Shown piece by piece: positions 20,741 to 20,823 of a stretch of DNA of 20,823 bases. This DNA comes from Candidatus Gastranaerophilales bacterium HUM_12. GTDB lineage: Bacteria > Cyanobacteriota > Vampirovibrionia > Gastranaerophilales > Gastranaerophilaceae. The notes under the pieces were generated by a model. That model saw only the letters and a list, made by a program, of their open reading frames with translations, searched no databases and was not told where the DNA came from. Every line of letters starts with the position of its first letter. The first letter of the stretch is position 1. The DNA is taken from NCBI GenBank assembly GCA_002102825.1, contig DABJ01000015.1, positions 7,982-28,804 of the forward strand, written 5' to 3'. The position numbers were made by a program, and so were the translations under genes.

Positions 20741-20823
20741 GGTTCAACCTCAATTGCCGTCATAATTTTGTACAGAATTTAAATATGGATTATCTCCATA
20801 AATATAAGAGAGGCGGTCAGCAA

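Noticed and set aside
20716..20763. 15-codon minus-strand ORF (MTAIEVEPNKLFTFD) upstream of thyX
   Set aside because: It has no ribosome binding site, no associated terminator and no alternative pairing with sequences near the thyX start. It is probably chance.
20784..20823. Partial plus-strand ORF starting MDYLHKYKRGG at the right edge
   Set aside because: There is no ribosome binding site before this ATG. The AAGAGAGGCGG inside it looks more like the ribosome binding site of a gene starting just beyond the window.

Overview
This is an AT-rich window with densely packed genes, and it reads as one chromosomal segment of a gut-type non-photosynthetic cyanobacterial relative (Vampirovibrionia/Melainabacteria, probably Candidatus Gastranaerophilales). 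The assignment is an inference. It rests on the A+T-rich composition, a prepilin with the AFTLxEVLITLGIIGVVAALTIPNLI-type N-terminus, a small protein with an N-terminal NYSTPSFGA motif, a GH57/DUF3536 glycosidase, and Gram-negative outer-membrane functions (an MlaA domain). No 16S rRNA or other marker is present to prove it. I see no phage, transposon, CRISPR array, tRNA or rRNA.

Layout. 1-1061 (+): a secreted von Willebrand A protein and a tiny secreted Cys-rich protein. 1065-3812 (-): a transcription unit that starts with a promoter, a 24-codon leader peptide with tandem Trp codons and a perfect 12-bp terminator hairpin. It continues into a Trp-free 402-aa membrane protein, a DUF3137-like membrane protein with its own promoter, and a 57-aa small ORF. 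3946-4194 (-): an XRE regulator divergent from a pseudopilin (4272-5039, +), followed by a large MlaA-alpha/beta hydrolase fusion (5135-7312, +). 7333-7824 (-): the FGA-motif protein. 7970-8728 (+): the tRNA t6A dehydratase TcdA. 8771-11953 (-): a SWIM/SNF2 helicase, convergent with tcdA. 12167-16981 (+): a small exported protein, the GH57 enzyme, a Q/P-rich HEAT-like protein and a glycine-rich membrane-associated protein. 16978-19337 (-): an operon of a zinc-ribbon/RGG/AT-hook protein, RimM and TrmD. 19487-20655 (-): thyX-dtd. The right edge (20656-20823) is intergenic and probably carries a divergent promoter for a gene beyond the window.

Themes. The right third is devoted to translation quality and tRNA biology (TrmD m1G37, RimM 16S maturation, Dtd proofreading, TcdA at about 8 kb), with an unusual disordered, eukaryote-like nucleic-acid-binding protein heading the rimM-trmD operon. 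The left half is mostly envelope and secreted proteins.

The most promising undescribed item is the candidate ribosome-mediated attenuator at 3614-3751. The leader's own coding sequence contains a segment (2) that can pair with the 5' arm (3) of the terminator hairpin, next to a Trp-Trp codon pair. This is the geometry of the trp attenuator, placed here in front of a gene of unknown function. Other notable items are the MlaA-hydrolase fusion, the RGG protein with a duplicated LPLP/GIxLVR domain, and a prepilin with two tandem cleavage-like motifs.
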